From Phlegmacium glaucopus (lineage: Eukaryota > Basidiomycota > Agaricomycetes > Agaricales > Cortinariaceae), in NCBI GenBank assembly GCA_015039465.1, contig MU130625.1, forward strand, positions 371,959-435,958: 64,000 bases of DNA. Reading direction: 5' to 3'. Positions 24,824 to 36,089 of this stretch are shown piece by piece. The translations under genes and the position numbers were made by a program. The notes beneath the pieces were generated by a model, which saw only the letters and a list, made by a program, of their open reading frames with translations, had not been told where the DNA came from and did not search any database. Numbering within the stretch: the first letter of the stretch is position 1; each line of letters opens with the position of its first letter.

Positions 24824-27330
24824 TTAGTTGAGGTGATGGCTTTGTTTATAAAGTGACAATGTGTTGTTTGTGTTTTTGATGTGTGATTCCGGTTCCCACA
24901 TTGCTTCGGAAATCGGGTAATCTTTCCATCAGATTTTGAATTGGTATCCGCGTTCTCATTTTCTGTGTCCTATGATGGATTTGACTTCATATTCTTCCTC
25001 TCCGTTGTCAATTTCGGCAGGTGGTTTAAGAAAATTTGGTCCGTGTACTTCATTTTTGACATATGGCATGAGGAGGTATGCATGAAAAACATTGTGAATC
25101 TTCCATGTTTCAGGGAGTTTCAATCGGTAAGTGAGGGGTCCAAGGACTTTCTTGATTTGGAATGGCCCTTCTCGTTGATGTAACTGCACAGAGGTTGTTG
25201 AGAAAAGGTGTATTTTCAAGATTATAAAAATCTCTACTCAAAACAATAACTCAATCAATACTTTATACAATCTTAATAATGCAAGTTGGGTTTTCTAGAA
25301 AGTATAACCTTTCCAAGACTTTGAAATTCACTTCAACTAATACACACAACAACAACAATAATTTGGATCAATTGAAGGATGATCAAACTTTTAAGTGGTT
25401 TTGCAATTTATGGCTTGCACCAACAATCAGTCAAAGAATTCCTAAGACTTTACTGATTGATTTACAATTTGTGTACACAAAAGTCCAAGACTTTGTTACA
25501 ACTTCAACACAATTGCATACACAAGAAGACTCAAACTTCTGCTATGACTTTAACACAATTGCATACACAAGAAGCCCTCTTGCTTCTGCTATGACTTTAA
25601 CACAACAACAACTTTTACAACAATTCAACAATTATTGCAACAAGTCAAACAACTCTGAGAAACTGATTTATTTTCAAGTCCACTACTCAAAGACAAGTGT
25701 TCTTGCTCAATGTCTAAGACAGTGAGCTGTACTAGGTTGCAAATGAGGGGGGGAAAGAAAGAATCCAATTTTCTGACTATTTACAAACCCTGGGAGGTAT
25801 TTTATACATTTGAGATATTTAAAAATAGATAATGTCCAAAAATAGATATACTGGTTCCTGGTACCCTTACTTTGGTTCTGGCACCATGTGCACTCATTGT
25901 TCCTGGAAACATAGGGGTTGTTCTATTTTTAGCCCCATGTTCCTAATTTTAGGTAGTTTCCACCCCTCTTGGTGGGAACTGTGCCTATTGTGCCTGGAAA
26001 CAATCTTTATGATTGTTCAGCACTCCCCCTATCCTTAATCATCATGATTCCCACACAATCACATGGTTCCACTATCTTGGTTATTCTGCTTCCACTGTTG
26101 CTAGGGCACCAACTTCCCCTGCATATTTATTAATAATATTCTGTTGCTCCACAATCACACCCCATGACATTTGCTAACCCAATATTGTTTATTTAACTTT
26201 TCCTGTGCCAAGTCTATAAGGATATTCATGGATTTATTGGTTTTAATCCAGACATGCAATTTGTAGTGTAACAAATGATAGTCTATTGACCACACTTATT
26301 AACTATATGCATTTAAGTCACACAGTAATAGGTCTAATCAGCAGTTGTAGGGTAGACAACTCTGATTCCCTTGTTTATTATCAGTTGTATTAACCAGTTA
26401 TTGGTGCATTAATTAATATTTATGCTGAAATAATAGATAAAAATTGCAAAAACCATGCTTATGCAGATTTAAATCATATCATCGTCGTGGAGCGATCTTT
26501 TTGTTGTATTTTGTCCGTAGGTTCCTAGAGTCTAACCAGACTAGTTGTCCTTCTTGAAACAGTTTGAAATTAGATTTGATCCTATTTTCCATTCGGTGTC
26601 TTGCCAGTTCGTGTGCTGCTAGAGCTTCTTCTTGGTCTTTGAGTAACTTCTGTGTTCATTATTCAACGGCAGGGAATTGTGTGTATGGAGATAGGAGATG
26701 ATCCCATGATGAGTTTGAAAGGGGTTTGTGTTCTTCCAGAATGTCTTTGATTGTTATGGGTAAATTCAAGTGTCGGTAGAGCGGTTAGCCAGCTTGTTGG
26801 ATTGTCGAAACAATAGATGGAAAGGTATGCTTCAATTTCTTGATTAAAGCATTTGGTGGTTCTGTCTGATTGTGGATGGAAAGCCGTTGTCTTCGCATGT
26901 TCTATTCCAAGTAATTTGAAGAGGTTTTCAAAGGCTTTGGCAGTAAATTGGGGATCTCTGTCTGAGATCATCTTGTCTGGGAGTCTGAATCATTTGTAAA
27001 GATTGTCAAGTAAAAATTGAGTGATGTCTTCTGAGGTGCAGGTTTTTGTGCAAGGGATAAGAATCACCCCCTTTGTAAGCCCATGGTTGACCACAACCAA
27101 TACAGCATCTTTGCCATTGATAGGTGGTAAGTCTGTGATCAAGTCCATGGAGCAGTTCACAAAAGGTCTAGAGTCTTTTGGTCCTTCAATTGGTAGAAGA
27201 GACAGTTTTGATGGGTTTCTGTTTATCTTGAATTTTTGACAGTCAGAACATCCTTTCACATAGTTTTTCACAAAGGTGCAAAGCCCAGGCCACCAGTAAT
27301 GTTGGGAGATCGAGTTGTACAGGGTATTCT
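24824..27330 (-). pseudogene. Ty3/Gypsy retrotransposon pol remnant: integrase and chromodomain
   Basis: On the minus strand, fragments in order are the integrase zinc/core region (CSDCQKFKINRN, then MDLITDLPP with the first catalytic Asp, at 27271-26990), the core continuation (ISDRDPQFTAKAFENLF, ending with the Glu of NQEIEAYL, 26971-26663), and a C-terminal part (EGPFQIKKVLGPLTYRLK, VHGPNFLKPP, 25219-24956). A chromodomain end with MWEPESHIK stops at 24824. The order and motifs are those of chromoviruses in fungi. Frameshifts and stops make it non-functional. It is split by the insertion at 25176-26481 and lacks reverse transcriptase here. Confidence 0.85.
25176..26481. mobile_element. LTR-like insertion, family C, with target duplication TCGT
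   Basis: A 1306-bp insertion interrupts the Gypsy pol remnant inside the block corresponding to APRREGPF. It begins TGATGT and ends ATATCA, and is flanked by TCGT at 25172-25175 and 26482-26485. Removing the insert and one TCGT rejoins the pol reading frame. The TG...CA ends and 4-bp duplication fit a solo LTR. It contains an open frame (25279-25725) rich in Asn, Gln and Thr with short internal repeats, probably not a gene. Confidence 0.8.
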
Positions 27331-27679
27331 AACTATACTGGCTGGAACATTGTTTGAGCTTAATGATGATTTTGATGGAGTGCACAGACCATGTTTAGGG
27401 CTGGTCTGTTGAACTGAGGTTAATGCAAAAACAAAAAAAAAAGCTTGATATATTTAAAATAGTGTGTATATGATGAGATTAGCTACAAAGTATTACATAG
27501 TTTCCCTTTATCACTACATAGCAACATGAGCTGTCTACATACTACTACACAGCACTCCGCTATAGGCTTAGCCTATTTGTTATGGCATGTTATGACTCAA
27601 AATCAGAGTTTGCTGATGTGTAAATAAGGTAAGATAGCCAGAAAGTATAGATGATGATGAGGATTGAGGGTGATGAGGA

Positions 27680-28375
27680 TTGCGAATACCAAACTGACTG
27701 AAAAGGTAAAACCAGATCCTGAAAGAGGCAATCATTAGCTTTCAAATGTGCCATCGAACATTGAAAACAACCTGAAAATAACCAATATTGCTCCATTTCA
27801 ACATCAGCAAACTCCAATTTTTTGTCATAGTGAGTTATAGCAAAATATAGTAAGGTATAGCAAAAATCGGAGTTTGCTGATGAATCTGCCTCCTATTAAT
27901 GGGGCCCTTGTATCTGCAGTGTGTATAATGGAATGAATACCAAACCAACCAAAAAGGTAAAACCAGATCCTAAAATAAAAAATTGTTAGCTTTTGAACAT
28001 GCCATTGAACATTGAAAAAGACCTGAAAATGACCAACATTTCTCTATTTCAATCTACCTCCTATTGATAGGGCCCTTGTATTTGCAGTGTGTATAACAGA
28101 ATGAATACTGAACCAACCAAAAGAATAAAACTGGATCCTGAAAGAGGTAGTTATTAGCTTTTAAAAACATCATTGAACATTAAAAATAACCCAAAAATGA
28201 CTGACATTGCACCATTTCAATCTACCTCCTACTGATTTGGCCCCCTGCATTTGCATTGTGTATAACAGAACAGATACCAAACCAAAAAGGTAAAACCACA
28301 TCCTGAAAGAGGGAATCATTAGCTTTCAAATGTGCCATTGAACATTGAAAACTACCCAAAAATGACCAACATTAT
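27680..28375. repeat. Tandem satellite of about 168 bp, four degenerate copies
   Basis: The marker ACCAAACCAACCAAAAAGG recurs in diverged form at about 27687, 27939, 28106 and 28271, each time followed by GTAAAACC, GATCCTGAAA and later TGCCATTGAACATTGAAAA. The spacing of the last three is about 167 bp. The first copy is separated from the second by additional sequence. Confidence 0.7.
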
Positions 28376-28893
28376 GCTGCTGCTATTGTTGTACCTGTAG
28401 ATTAAAATAAGTAAAGTAAATAAAATTAAAATTAAAAATAGAAAGGACTTACCCTGGCACTACTAGCACTACTTATTATTGTGGTTCATTGCTCATTGTT
28501 CATTGTTCATTGTTATTGCAGTTGTTGTTGTTGGGTATTAATGATTGTAGTCATCAGATGTTGGTGATGGCAGTGGTATATGAAATGATGAGCTTGGTGG
28601 GAACAAAAGTTGGAGTTGAACTTATATATTTAGTAATTTTAGTCCACTTGTTGCGCAGACTTTGTTTTGGGTTGGTTTATTGAACTTAATGAAAAATGAT
28701 GTACTCTAGTGTGACATAGTGGTGAAGATAAACTATGCTGGACAGCGCTGGTGTGCACTACATGGATGCTATGGAACTATGACTTACTATAAGTGTGAGG
28801 GTGAAGGATATGTCCTGCTGGCATGAAGTTCCCACCAACCTTACTGCTAGTAAAGCAATCATCAATGGTGCAAAAACATCATAGGTGGGATTC

Positions 28894-28930
28894 GTGGGAA
28901 AGTTAGGACATGGTGTCCTAACTTTCCCAC
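28894..28930. repeat. Perfect hairpin, 17-bp stem with 3-nt loop
   Basis: GTGGGAAAGTTAGGACA is followed by TGG and then its exact reverse complement. The stem is uninterrupted, unlike the decayed repeats around it, so it is either recent or maintained. No gene adjoins it. Confidence 0.75.
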
Positions 28931-29534
28931 CTTCACCTGAATGTTGAACACTGATGTTTTAGATAATGCAGGTGCATTTTTGATAATTGACTGGCTTAAT
29001 AAGTATTCTTATCAAACAATATGGTAGAGATTAGTAGTATAAGGGATATTGTAACTTTTAGCTATAATACAGGCAGTCAGACAATAGAGAGATTCCCTGG
29101 TAGGGCTGTGCACCATAACTGTCACAGGCATGGGCCACCATGTCACGGTCCATGCCCATCAACTTTTCACCATAGATGGTTATGGGTTCAGGTTGTCTAA
29201 GAGTGTGGCAGGATGGGACAGGTTAAATAACAGTCATTGACGGGTAGTGATGGGTTATGGGTAGGATAGGTATCAAAAACAAATTTCATAGTAAACTCTA
29301 CAATTTAGGGTGTGTAGCATGTTTAAGTCATAAGTGTTGCTTAAGAATCATAAGACGGTGGAGGGATGAAGGCTTGCTTAATGCAAGGAAATGATGTCGC
29401 AGCCACCAGAGAAAATCTGCTCAATGGCCACAGCAGACAAATAAAAGTTAGACATGTCAAGAAACAACAAGTACATAATCTAGATAGTAAATTTTACTGC
29501 TGATCTCAACTGCTGATAATCTGATTGTTGGTTA

Positions 29535-30315
29535 CATCAGGAAAAATGATTTTGGCCCTAGGTAGCCTTGGGTAATTTGTATCCTGGTGCATTGACGATC
29601 TGGATTAAATCACATCAGGAGGCCCTGGGAGTCCCTTAGAATTTATGAATTTTGCTAGAAAATCTTTAACCACCATGTCCAGGAAAGTATTTTGCAGTTT
29701 TCTCAATAAGGAGAGCTGCTATTAATATAATTTAAACATATTCAGGGTCCTAAAACAATTCTCTACCATCTTTAAAAAATTTCCTTTTTTGGAATTTATG
29801 TAATCTACCCTGACCCAGCACCATACATATGCTTGAAATCATGCTTATCTGTGATCATGTAACCAATGGTCTGTGCGCCATCCAAAAGATATATAAACCA
29901 CCCACAATTTTGTTTTCTTATTTCCTACTTCCCCAGTATTATACTAGTATATTTATGTATCACTATTTTATTATTATTATTATTATTATTCTGTTGTGTG
30001 AGACCACTCAAATATCTGGTTTATATATATTTTCTAGCATCAGATCCAAAGGGACTAAGGCTGCCTCAGGATGCCCTCAGGTTGCCTTAGGATGCTCTCA
30101 GGTTGCCTCAGGACACTCTCAGGTTGCCTCAGGATGCTCTCAGGTTGCCTCAGGACACTCTCAGGCTGCCTCAGGTTGCCCCAGGACAGCCTAAGACTTT
30201 TCATACATAGGTAACTTGCACCCCAGGATGACCTCTTGACCTGAGCGCCCTGAGCTGCCTGGGGCACCCCAGGACACTTCAGGACAGCCTAGGGCAGAAG
30301 TCATTTTTCCTGATG
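29535..30315. mobile_element. CATCAGG-terminus element nested in the hAT MITE
   Basis: Ends are CATCAGGAAAAATGA and its inverse, and the inverted match extends inward with gaps to CCCTAGG on both sides. The internal part contains a TTA microsatellite (29970-29990) and a minisatellite of about 30 bp built from CTCAGGTTGCCTCAGGA (30080-30195). A partial direct copy of the right portion lies at 30961-31282. Other elements with the same ends lie at 60974-63159 and 62243-62564. The superfamily is unknown to me, and no clear target duplication is present here. Confidence 0.7.
30080..30195. repeat. CTCAGGTTGCCTCAGGA minisatellite
   Basis: A compound unit of about 15-30 bp (CTCAGGTTGCCTCAGGA plus CRCTCT) is repeated about five times inside the CATCAGG element. 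The copy at 31105-31150 has fewer units, so the array varies in length between element copies. Confidence 0.75.
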
Positions 30316-30660
30316 TCACTATCACAATGATCAATCTCTAAAATTAGGTTTTGGCCATCATACCGTTGCAACTCACTGATGGCTGTTTTTTTGGGGGGTG
30401 ACGACAGGTGGTGGCTGTCAATACAGCAGCTGCCAAAAAGGTCAGATCAAGCACCAGTAGTACAGGTCAGGTCACCCATCAGGCCAAGGCACTGGCCATG
30501 ACAGTTATGGTGTGCAGCCCTATTCCCTGGGCCTCCTGGGTTGCTCTGAGACATCCAGGGATGCCCTGGAATGCCTCTCAGGGTTGTGGGAAGCTTGGCG
30601 CTACTCTGACAAATGCCACCTTCCTAAAGTGGCCTGAGATCAAAAGGCATTTTCCTGATG

Positions 30661-30940
30661 TACAATTCTCAAGAACTAGCTAAAGAATACAAGTGGTGTA
30701 AATACAGTATTTATAAGAAAAGGATGAGTCACATGTGTGTATGAGTCGTCCACATGTAAAGAGTGAGTCATAAGTGAAAATAGAAGTGACTCATGCAATG
30801 AGTCATATGCATGTTGGTGAAACAATGAAAAAGGTGCAGTAAACATAAGTAAACAGAAATGAAAACAGGGTGTGATGCATATGTAGGCAAAACAACATTG
30901 TGTTTGGTGGAGCTTAGAAAGAAAAAGAATGTTTGTAACA
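30661..30940 (+). repeat. LTR-like repeat, family D, copy 2
   Basis: Starts TACAATTCTCAAGAACTAGC directly after a CCTGATG terminus and ends GTTTGTAACA. It is homologous to 22909-23158, with several extra short GAGTCA-containing segments. It is probably an LTR or LTR fragment. Confidence 0.55.
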
Positions 30941-30960
30941 CTTCTGGTGATGGTGAGATG

Positions 30961-31282
30961 TATTTCCTACTTCCCCAGTATTATACTAGTATATTTATGT
31001 ATCACTATTTTATTATTATGATTATTATTCTGTTGTGTGAGACCACTCAAATATCTGGTTTATATATGTTTTCTAGCATCAGATCCAAAGGGACTAAGGC
31101 TTCCTCAGGATGCTCTCAGGTTGCCTCAGGACACTCTCAGGTTGCCCCAGGACAGCCTAAGACTTTTCATACATAGGTAACTTGCACCCCAGGGTGACCT
31201 CTTGACCTGAGCGCCCTGAGCTGCCTGGGGCACCCCCAGGACATTTCAGGACAGCCTAGGGCAGAAGTCATTTTTCCTGATG
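30961..31282. repeat. Direct copy of the right part of the 29535-30315 element
   Basis: Matches 29921-30315 closely from TATTTCCTACTTCCCCAG through the right terminus CATTTTTCCTGATG, but with a shorter minisatellite. It ends exactly where Gypsy pol sequence begins (31283), so the element had inserted into that pol gene. Its left terminus has been lost. Confidence 0.75.
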
Positions 31283-31830
31283 TGGAGACACTACATTCTT
31301 GGATCTGAACACATGACAACAGTCTATTCTAATCACAAGAATTTAACTTATTATTGAACTGCACAGAAACTGAATAGATGACAAGCTTGATGGTCGTTAT
31401 TCCTCTCTGAGTTCAATGTCAACCTGATCCATCTACCAGGAACCAAGATGATTCAATCTGACGCCCTTTCCCGACGAGCTGATTTCTGTCCTAAAGACGA
31501 TAACGACAATGAAGACATCACAATGCTCCCTGATTCCCTATTTGTTAATCTTGTCAATCTTGATTTGCAACAACAAATAGCTGATTCTACTGATATGGAC
31601 ACTGACGCTGCCAACACATTATGCTCCTTACTTGAAAAGGGACCTTCTAATTTGAGAAGTGATCTTGAAGATTGGTCAACTGAAGAATTCATGGGGAAAC
31701 TAATTCTGTTTTACAAGGGAAAGAACTACATTCCTCAGAACCGAGAGCTTTGTCAGAAACTAGTAAAACAATTTCACGACGCACCAACTGCAGGACACCC
31801 AAGAGAATTAGAGACATCAAAGACAGAGGA
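31283..31830 (+). pseudogene. Ty3/Gypsy pol fragment (RNase H end to integrase zinc domain)
   Basis: On the plus strand it reads WRHYILGSEHMTTVYSNHKN, then a stop, then FNVNLIHLPGTKMIQSDALS and SRRADFCPKDDNDNED. It continues to KLVKQFHDAPTAGHPRELET, the start of the His/Cys integrase zinc domain. These are standard Gypsy motifs in order (RNase H C-terminus, tether, zinc-binding HHCC start). At least one stop is present, and the fragment loses homology after about 31830. It is opposite in strand to the 24824-27330 remnant and covers adjacent parts of pol, but the two are not joined. Confidence 0.8.
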
Positions 31831-31979
31831 GAAAAATGTAAAAATGTACCATCATAGACCCAGCAGTGGACTAAGCTGATGCTGGGAATATGTCCATCAT
31901 TGACCCATAAGCTGATGCCCCTACACATATGGGGGTAATGGATGCAGGTGAGCGCTAATCGGGTACCCAAACCAATTAT

Positions 31980-32165
31980 CTACTCAAAAACTAGCCAGAA
32001 AACAGTTTCTGGTACCCCAGGACCAGCCAGAAAACACGTTCTGGGCTGGGCACTTGGGCATTTGGGATACCACCAGAATACCAACCAGAAAAGATGGTTC
32101 TGGCTGGGTGTTTGGGATACAACCCAACGACTGGCCAGAACACACATTTTCTGGCTGGGCATTCA
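31980..32165. repeat. CCAGCCAGAAAA palindromic minisatellite, array 1
   Basis: Variants of CCAGCCAGAAAA and its reverse complement TTTTCTGGCTGG alternate, separated by GGGCATTTGGGATACCA-like spacers. The same units form a larger array at 33395-33790. Adjacent pairs can fold into hairpins. Flanking sequence (TTATTTGCTTACTGATCAGT at about 32240) recurs inverted at about 33800, suggesting the two arrays are ends of one element into which the LTR at 32540 later inserted. Confidence 0.7.
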
Positions 32166-32539
32166 GGGATTCAGGATATCATGTGCATATTCTTTGTAGT
32201 CCACCCAATCAAAATTTAATTAATTAATTAATATTATTGAGTTATTTGCTTACTGATCAGTACTTGCCATTTTTATCTTCACACCATGCCAACATTCAAA
32301 TGTGGTCAAAAAAATTCAATATCGGGTGCAGCCGAATCAGCCATGGAAACCAGGTGTTTACATTGCACCCTACATTAAGAAAATGTGGGAGCAAAAATGC
32401 ATGTGAGAATACTCTCTTTTTGCCAAATATTTGCTAATTGATATCTGATCTTTTTACAAGGTCAATGAGAGGTCTAAGGTATTTCTTTGTCTTCTCATCC
32501 GTTCTACACATTCCAAAACCATCCCTGCAGATGATACAG

Positions 32540-33150
32540 TGATGTACCTGTGGTGAGGACAGACCACAAGTAGTTATGTAGTTTGTGGGGTTGATGTAGT
32601 TCTCTTCAATAGGTGAAAGTGAGCTTTTATAAGGTGTGAAGGTTTGATTTAAAGTGCAAGATAATGCACAGAAAAAGCGAAGTTTGCAGGATGATTTTAA
32701 AGGAGTGCAAGAGTAACTTAGTACGACATTCCAAAGGTGGGATCAAAACTGTGGTAATTTTGTCCGTTCTCCTCTGTTGCTTTTCCTTACTTGCTACTGC
32801 TAATAATATAATAACTAGCAAATAGCTAGGTGTGGAAAGGTGAAACAGAAATGTAAAATGCAGGTTAAAGCAGAGTCACATGGATCTGGTAATTTGGTAA
32901 TGAAACATAGGAGATAAGAGCCAAATAAAAGGAGACAAGATAAAAATAAAGGTGATGAGTAATACAGTCACCTGAGTGGCCTTCGTTGGAGTTGTGTTTT
33001 AAAGATTGTAAGAACAGCTGGCAACTGTGAATGATAATGCAAATGTTGGTGATGACTGAAAGTATCTGCAATGATCTGCGAGTATTCTGCAATGATCTTC
33101 AATGACCTGGAATGACCTGCAATGATCTAGACATCTCCTGGGTCCTATCA
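32540..33150 (+). mobile_element. Solo-LTR-like insertion, family A
   Basis: The 611-bp unit starts TGATGTACCTG and ends GGGTCCTATCA, matching copies at 39972-40742 (reverse), 46361-47080 and 49449-50174. Flanks are ACAG on the left and ATGG on the right. Both are one CpG-type transition away from ACGG, consistent with a decayed 4-bp target duplication. The right part contains short tandem units (TGCAATGATC), fewer than in the other copies. No internal retroviral genes are present. Confidence 0.75.
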
Positions 33151-33394
33151 ATGGGTAAAAAATGAAGTAAGCTCATTTCCTAGCTGATAATAGTGATTGC
33201 CCAACATTTTTGTTATGAAGAGATACATTGGCAATAAGATTGAGTTTGGGGTGGAGAAGGAGAGACTTGTAGTTCCGCTAAACTGCATTAAACAGTGTTA
33301 AAAAGTGTAGTTTACAGTCTGTATTGTGGTTGAAAATACCTGGCTTGAATTGTGTCAAACGGTCACTAAAGCACCCATAGTGGGCTAGATCTCA

Positions 33395-33790
33395 CAAGAT
33401 CACCTGAACACCAGCCAGAACATGTTTTCTGGCTGGTTTTCAGATAATATCCCGAGCACCAGCCAGAAAATGTGTGCTCTGGTCGTTGGGTTGTAGCCCA
33501 AATGCCCAGCCAGAACTGTCTTTTCTGGCTGGTACTTGGGTGATATCCCAAGCACCAGCCAGAAAATGTGTTGTGGCTGGTTGTTGGGTTGCATTCCAAA
33601 TGCCCAGCCAGAAAATGTTTTCTGGCTGGTTTTCAGATAATATCCTGAGCACCAGCCAGAAAATGTGTGCTCTGGTTGTTGGGTTGTATCCCAAATGCCC
33701 AGCCAGAACTGTCTTTTCTGATTGGTATTTGGGTGGTATCCCAAATGCCAGCCAGAAAAGACAGTTTCTGGCTGGTATTTGGGTTTGAAC
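33395..33790. repeat. CCAGCCAGAAAA palindromic minisatellite, array 2
   Basis: At least ten CCAGCCAGAA/TTCTGGCTGG units alternate with GTTGGGTTGTATCCCAAATG-like spacers, with a period of about 60-65 bp per half unit. Open frames cross the array on both strands only because the unit lacks stops. The encoded repeats (SGWCSGYY and similar) are not credible proteins. Confidence 0.8.
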
Positions 33791-34559
33791 GGTGTGAACA
33801 AGTACTGATTGGTAAGCAAATAATTGAATGAGCATTGATCAGGTGGCCTAGTACTCAAAGAATATCCATATTGGCCCAATCGGTTGCAATGAGCAACCTT
33901 CAATGGAATTGAATCTGCAATATAACCAGTACTACACAAATTGGGGATGAACTGATCCAGTCAGTACACTAGCTATACCCAATTCTCCTCCTGTCAACTG
34001 ATCATTGTTGACTGCAGTGGTTTCAGGATTTTTAAATATTTTGACAGATTTATGATGCTAAAGGGTAAAATAATGTAATGTTAACTTCATTTTGTGATGC
34101 GGTTGCAATGACTTGACTTGCCAAATACAATGGGCAATCTTCCTTTTGCGGCATGAGATTCCAGCCTTGGCCACTCACCACCATGTCAATCTTGCTGTTT
34201 TGCAAGATGCCTGCATTGTTGCTGCTTACATGAAGAGAAAGCTTCCCAGTGTATTAGTTAGCACCCTAGATTTGCAAGGCCCTAATGTTGAGATAGAACA
34301 CCCACCTGGCTGGTCAGTGGAATTTGCATTGGAGGTTGATCTGGCATTGGATGTCATCGCACATGCCTTCCACAACCAAGGTGCTTTATTGACTGTTACA
34401 GGAATGCACTTGATTGATTTTAATTAGTTTCAACCGAGTGGGATGTCAGGTGATATGCAGATCATTGTGGGGTCAAATACCTGGGGACCACCAGCGATTG
34501 AGAAGACATAATGTGAAAAGGGTTTGAGCCATTGAAATTCAACTACCTTGAGATCAGAC
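33791..34559. other. Repeat flank with an unassigned open frame
   Basis: A plus-strand frame at 34113-34427 has protein-like composition (ALATHHHVNLAVLQDACIVA, then PPGWSVEFALEVDLALDVIA) but no recognised domain or start context. It could be an upstream piece of the dioxygenase pseudogene that follows, or separate transposon debris. Confidence 0.35.
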
Positions 34560-35321
34560 CATGCACCATCACCGATCATCATGGCCGGATGTTGGTCTGG
34601 TACCTGCCAAATATTTTGTGACCTGAACGCCAGGTGCTGTCAAAAACTTGTACATTTGAGGATGGACACACTGATGTGAAGACAGGAATCAATGTTTGTG
34701 GACCTCAACATGTTAGATTGGGCATTGAAGGTGGACCCGAAGCTGTCAAATAACTGGCAAACCTCTCCAGAGTATTTTCAGTTGGTTGAAGGGGGTTTGA
34801 AATGTGGGACCTTGAATATTTCCCCTGCTCGGTTTGAGCAAGGACATGAGGTATTTAGGTGCTTATTGCATGTCTGCATGAATCTAATTAGTACAACAAA
34901 CCAACGAGCACTTCCTGAAGGTGTTGTTAGACCTTATGAAGGGGGCCCAACTTGCGAGTGGTTGAGAAAAAGCAGGTCATTATTTGCATTGATGGGAGGT
35001 ATCCTCAGCATTGTCCAACTGGAACTATTCGACTTGGGTGTGCAGGCCCTACAGCTGTTAGAATCTGACCCGGAAGTGTGTGATAACCCAGAGAGGCTCC
35101 GGGAGCTTTTGGGTATTTGGCATATGCCATTTTCTGCACTCTCAGTCATCAGCAATTGGGTCACCCCATTACACTGTGATACTGGTGGATGGGCAGAGTG
35201 GATGGACTTGATGTTAGCATTGGGTGAGTATGACAATGGCTGATTTGGCGTCCCAGCCTTTGGGTACACCTTCAACTATAATCCTGGAACAGTAGTTGCA
35301 TTGTCATCGAAGATCTTCCGG
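34560..35321 (+). pseudogene. TET/JBP-type 2-oxoglutarate dioxygenase pseudogene
   Basis: Motifs in order are GRMLVWYLPNIL, LNISPARFEQGH, a helical core (LRELLGIWHMPFSALSVI), the Fe(II)-binding H-x-D in VTPLHCDTGG, WMDLMLALGEYDN, and YTFNYNPGTVVALSSKIFR. This order and wording match the basidiomycete expansion of TET/JBP dioxygenases, which oxidise 5-methylcytosine in characterised members and are often carried near DNA transposons. A frameshift near 34585, a stop in NIL, and a TGA at 35242-35244 show decay. The LTR at 35322 cuts the gene just before the position of the second iron-binding His. The assignment rests on motif memory, not a search. Confidence 0.7.
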
Positions 35322-36089
35322 TGATGTACCTGCGGTGGGATCAGACCGCAAGTAGTAACATAGTTCGGAGGGGTTAATGTAGTTTTCCTTGTTAGAGTTA
35401 AAGAGAAGTTCGCGGTATTGAGATACGCAAGAAGAGTAGACCGCGAAGATAGCAAAGTTCGCGAATGACAACGCAGTATGTGAAGTAGCTTAAAGAATGA
35501 GACTTATTGACTTAGAACGTTGCTGCAAAGTTTATGGGATCAAAACTCTGGCCGTCTCTTGTTCACTTTGCCTCCTACTTGCTACAGGTACTTAATACAA
35601 GAGCAACAAGCTAGCCAGGTGCGGATATGCGAAACAGTAATGTAAAAATTGAGCTAATGCGAAGTCACATGGGCTCAGTAGTTTGGTAACAAAGAAATAG
35701 GAGATAGAATAATAATAGAAGTGATGAGTAAGGAGGTCAGTTGAATGACCTCCTGTTTCAAAGGAGATGATAAAATAATAATATATATAGAAAGTTAAAA
35801 GAAAGTAAGTTGAAAACAGCACGGACCATGATCAAACCAGTGAAAGGGATGTGTATGCGAGACGTGAAAGACCGCGAGATTAAAGAGAAGCTGTACAAAG
35901 GTGTGGTTGCAAAGGAAAGAAATGGCTAAGTCCAGTATTGATAGAGAGAGTTGAAGATATGTCAAAGTATGAAGTGCGAAGAGGAATGAGGGTGCGTTGG
36001 ATAGTCAGGAAGGTTGTAGAAGTGATGTGCAAAGGTTATGCGAGGATTATAGTATGTTGTGCGAGATGCAAAGGATGTGCGAGAACCGC
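35322..36089 (+). mobile_element. Family B LTR, 3'-truncated, left arm of the inverted repeat
   Basis: Starts TGATGTACCTGCGGTGGG directly after CCGG and follows the intact family B copy (41087-41966) for about 760 bp. It is then replaced at 36090 by the reverse-oriented LTR. The last shared sequence is GATGTGCGAGAA. Confidence 0.75.

Larger units (their letters stand above)
27331..29092. other. Non-coding repeat region
   Basis: Contains the 168-bp satellite (27680-28375), the hairpin at 28894-28930 and otherwise AT-rich sequence without genes. The frame at 27590-27817 (minus) has no recognisable content. Confidence 0.45.
29101..30522. mobile_element. hAT-type MITE with 8-bp target duplication TTCCCTGG
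   Basis: The left end TAGGGCTGTGCACCATAACT and the right end (reverse complement TAGGGCTGCACACCATAACT) form inverted repeats of nearly 30 bp. Identical TTCCCTGG copies flank it at 29093-29100 and 30523-30530, which is the hAT signature. The element is 1422 bp because another mobile element sits inside it (29535-30315). Its ends match those of the element at 60565-63548, so both belong to one family. No transposase frame is visible. Confidence 0.9.

Noticed and set aside
33366..33939. Overlapping open frames of 77 to 179 codons through the CCAGCCAGAAAA array
   Set aside because: They are open in several frames on both strands and encode only the repeat unit, so they are a composition effect.
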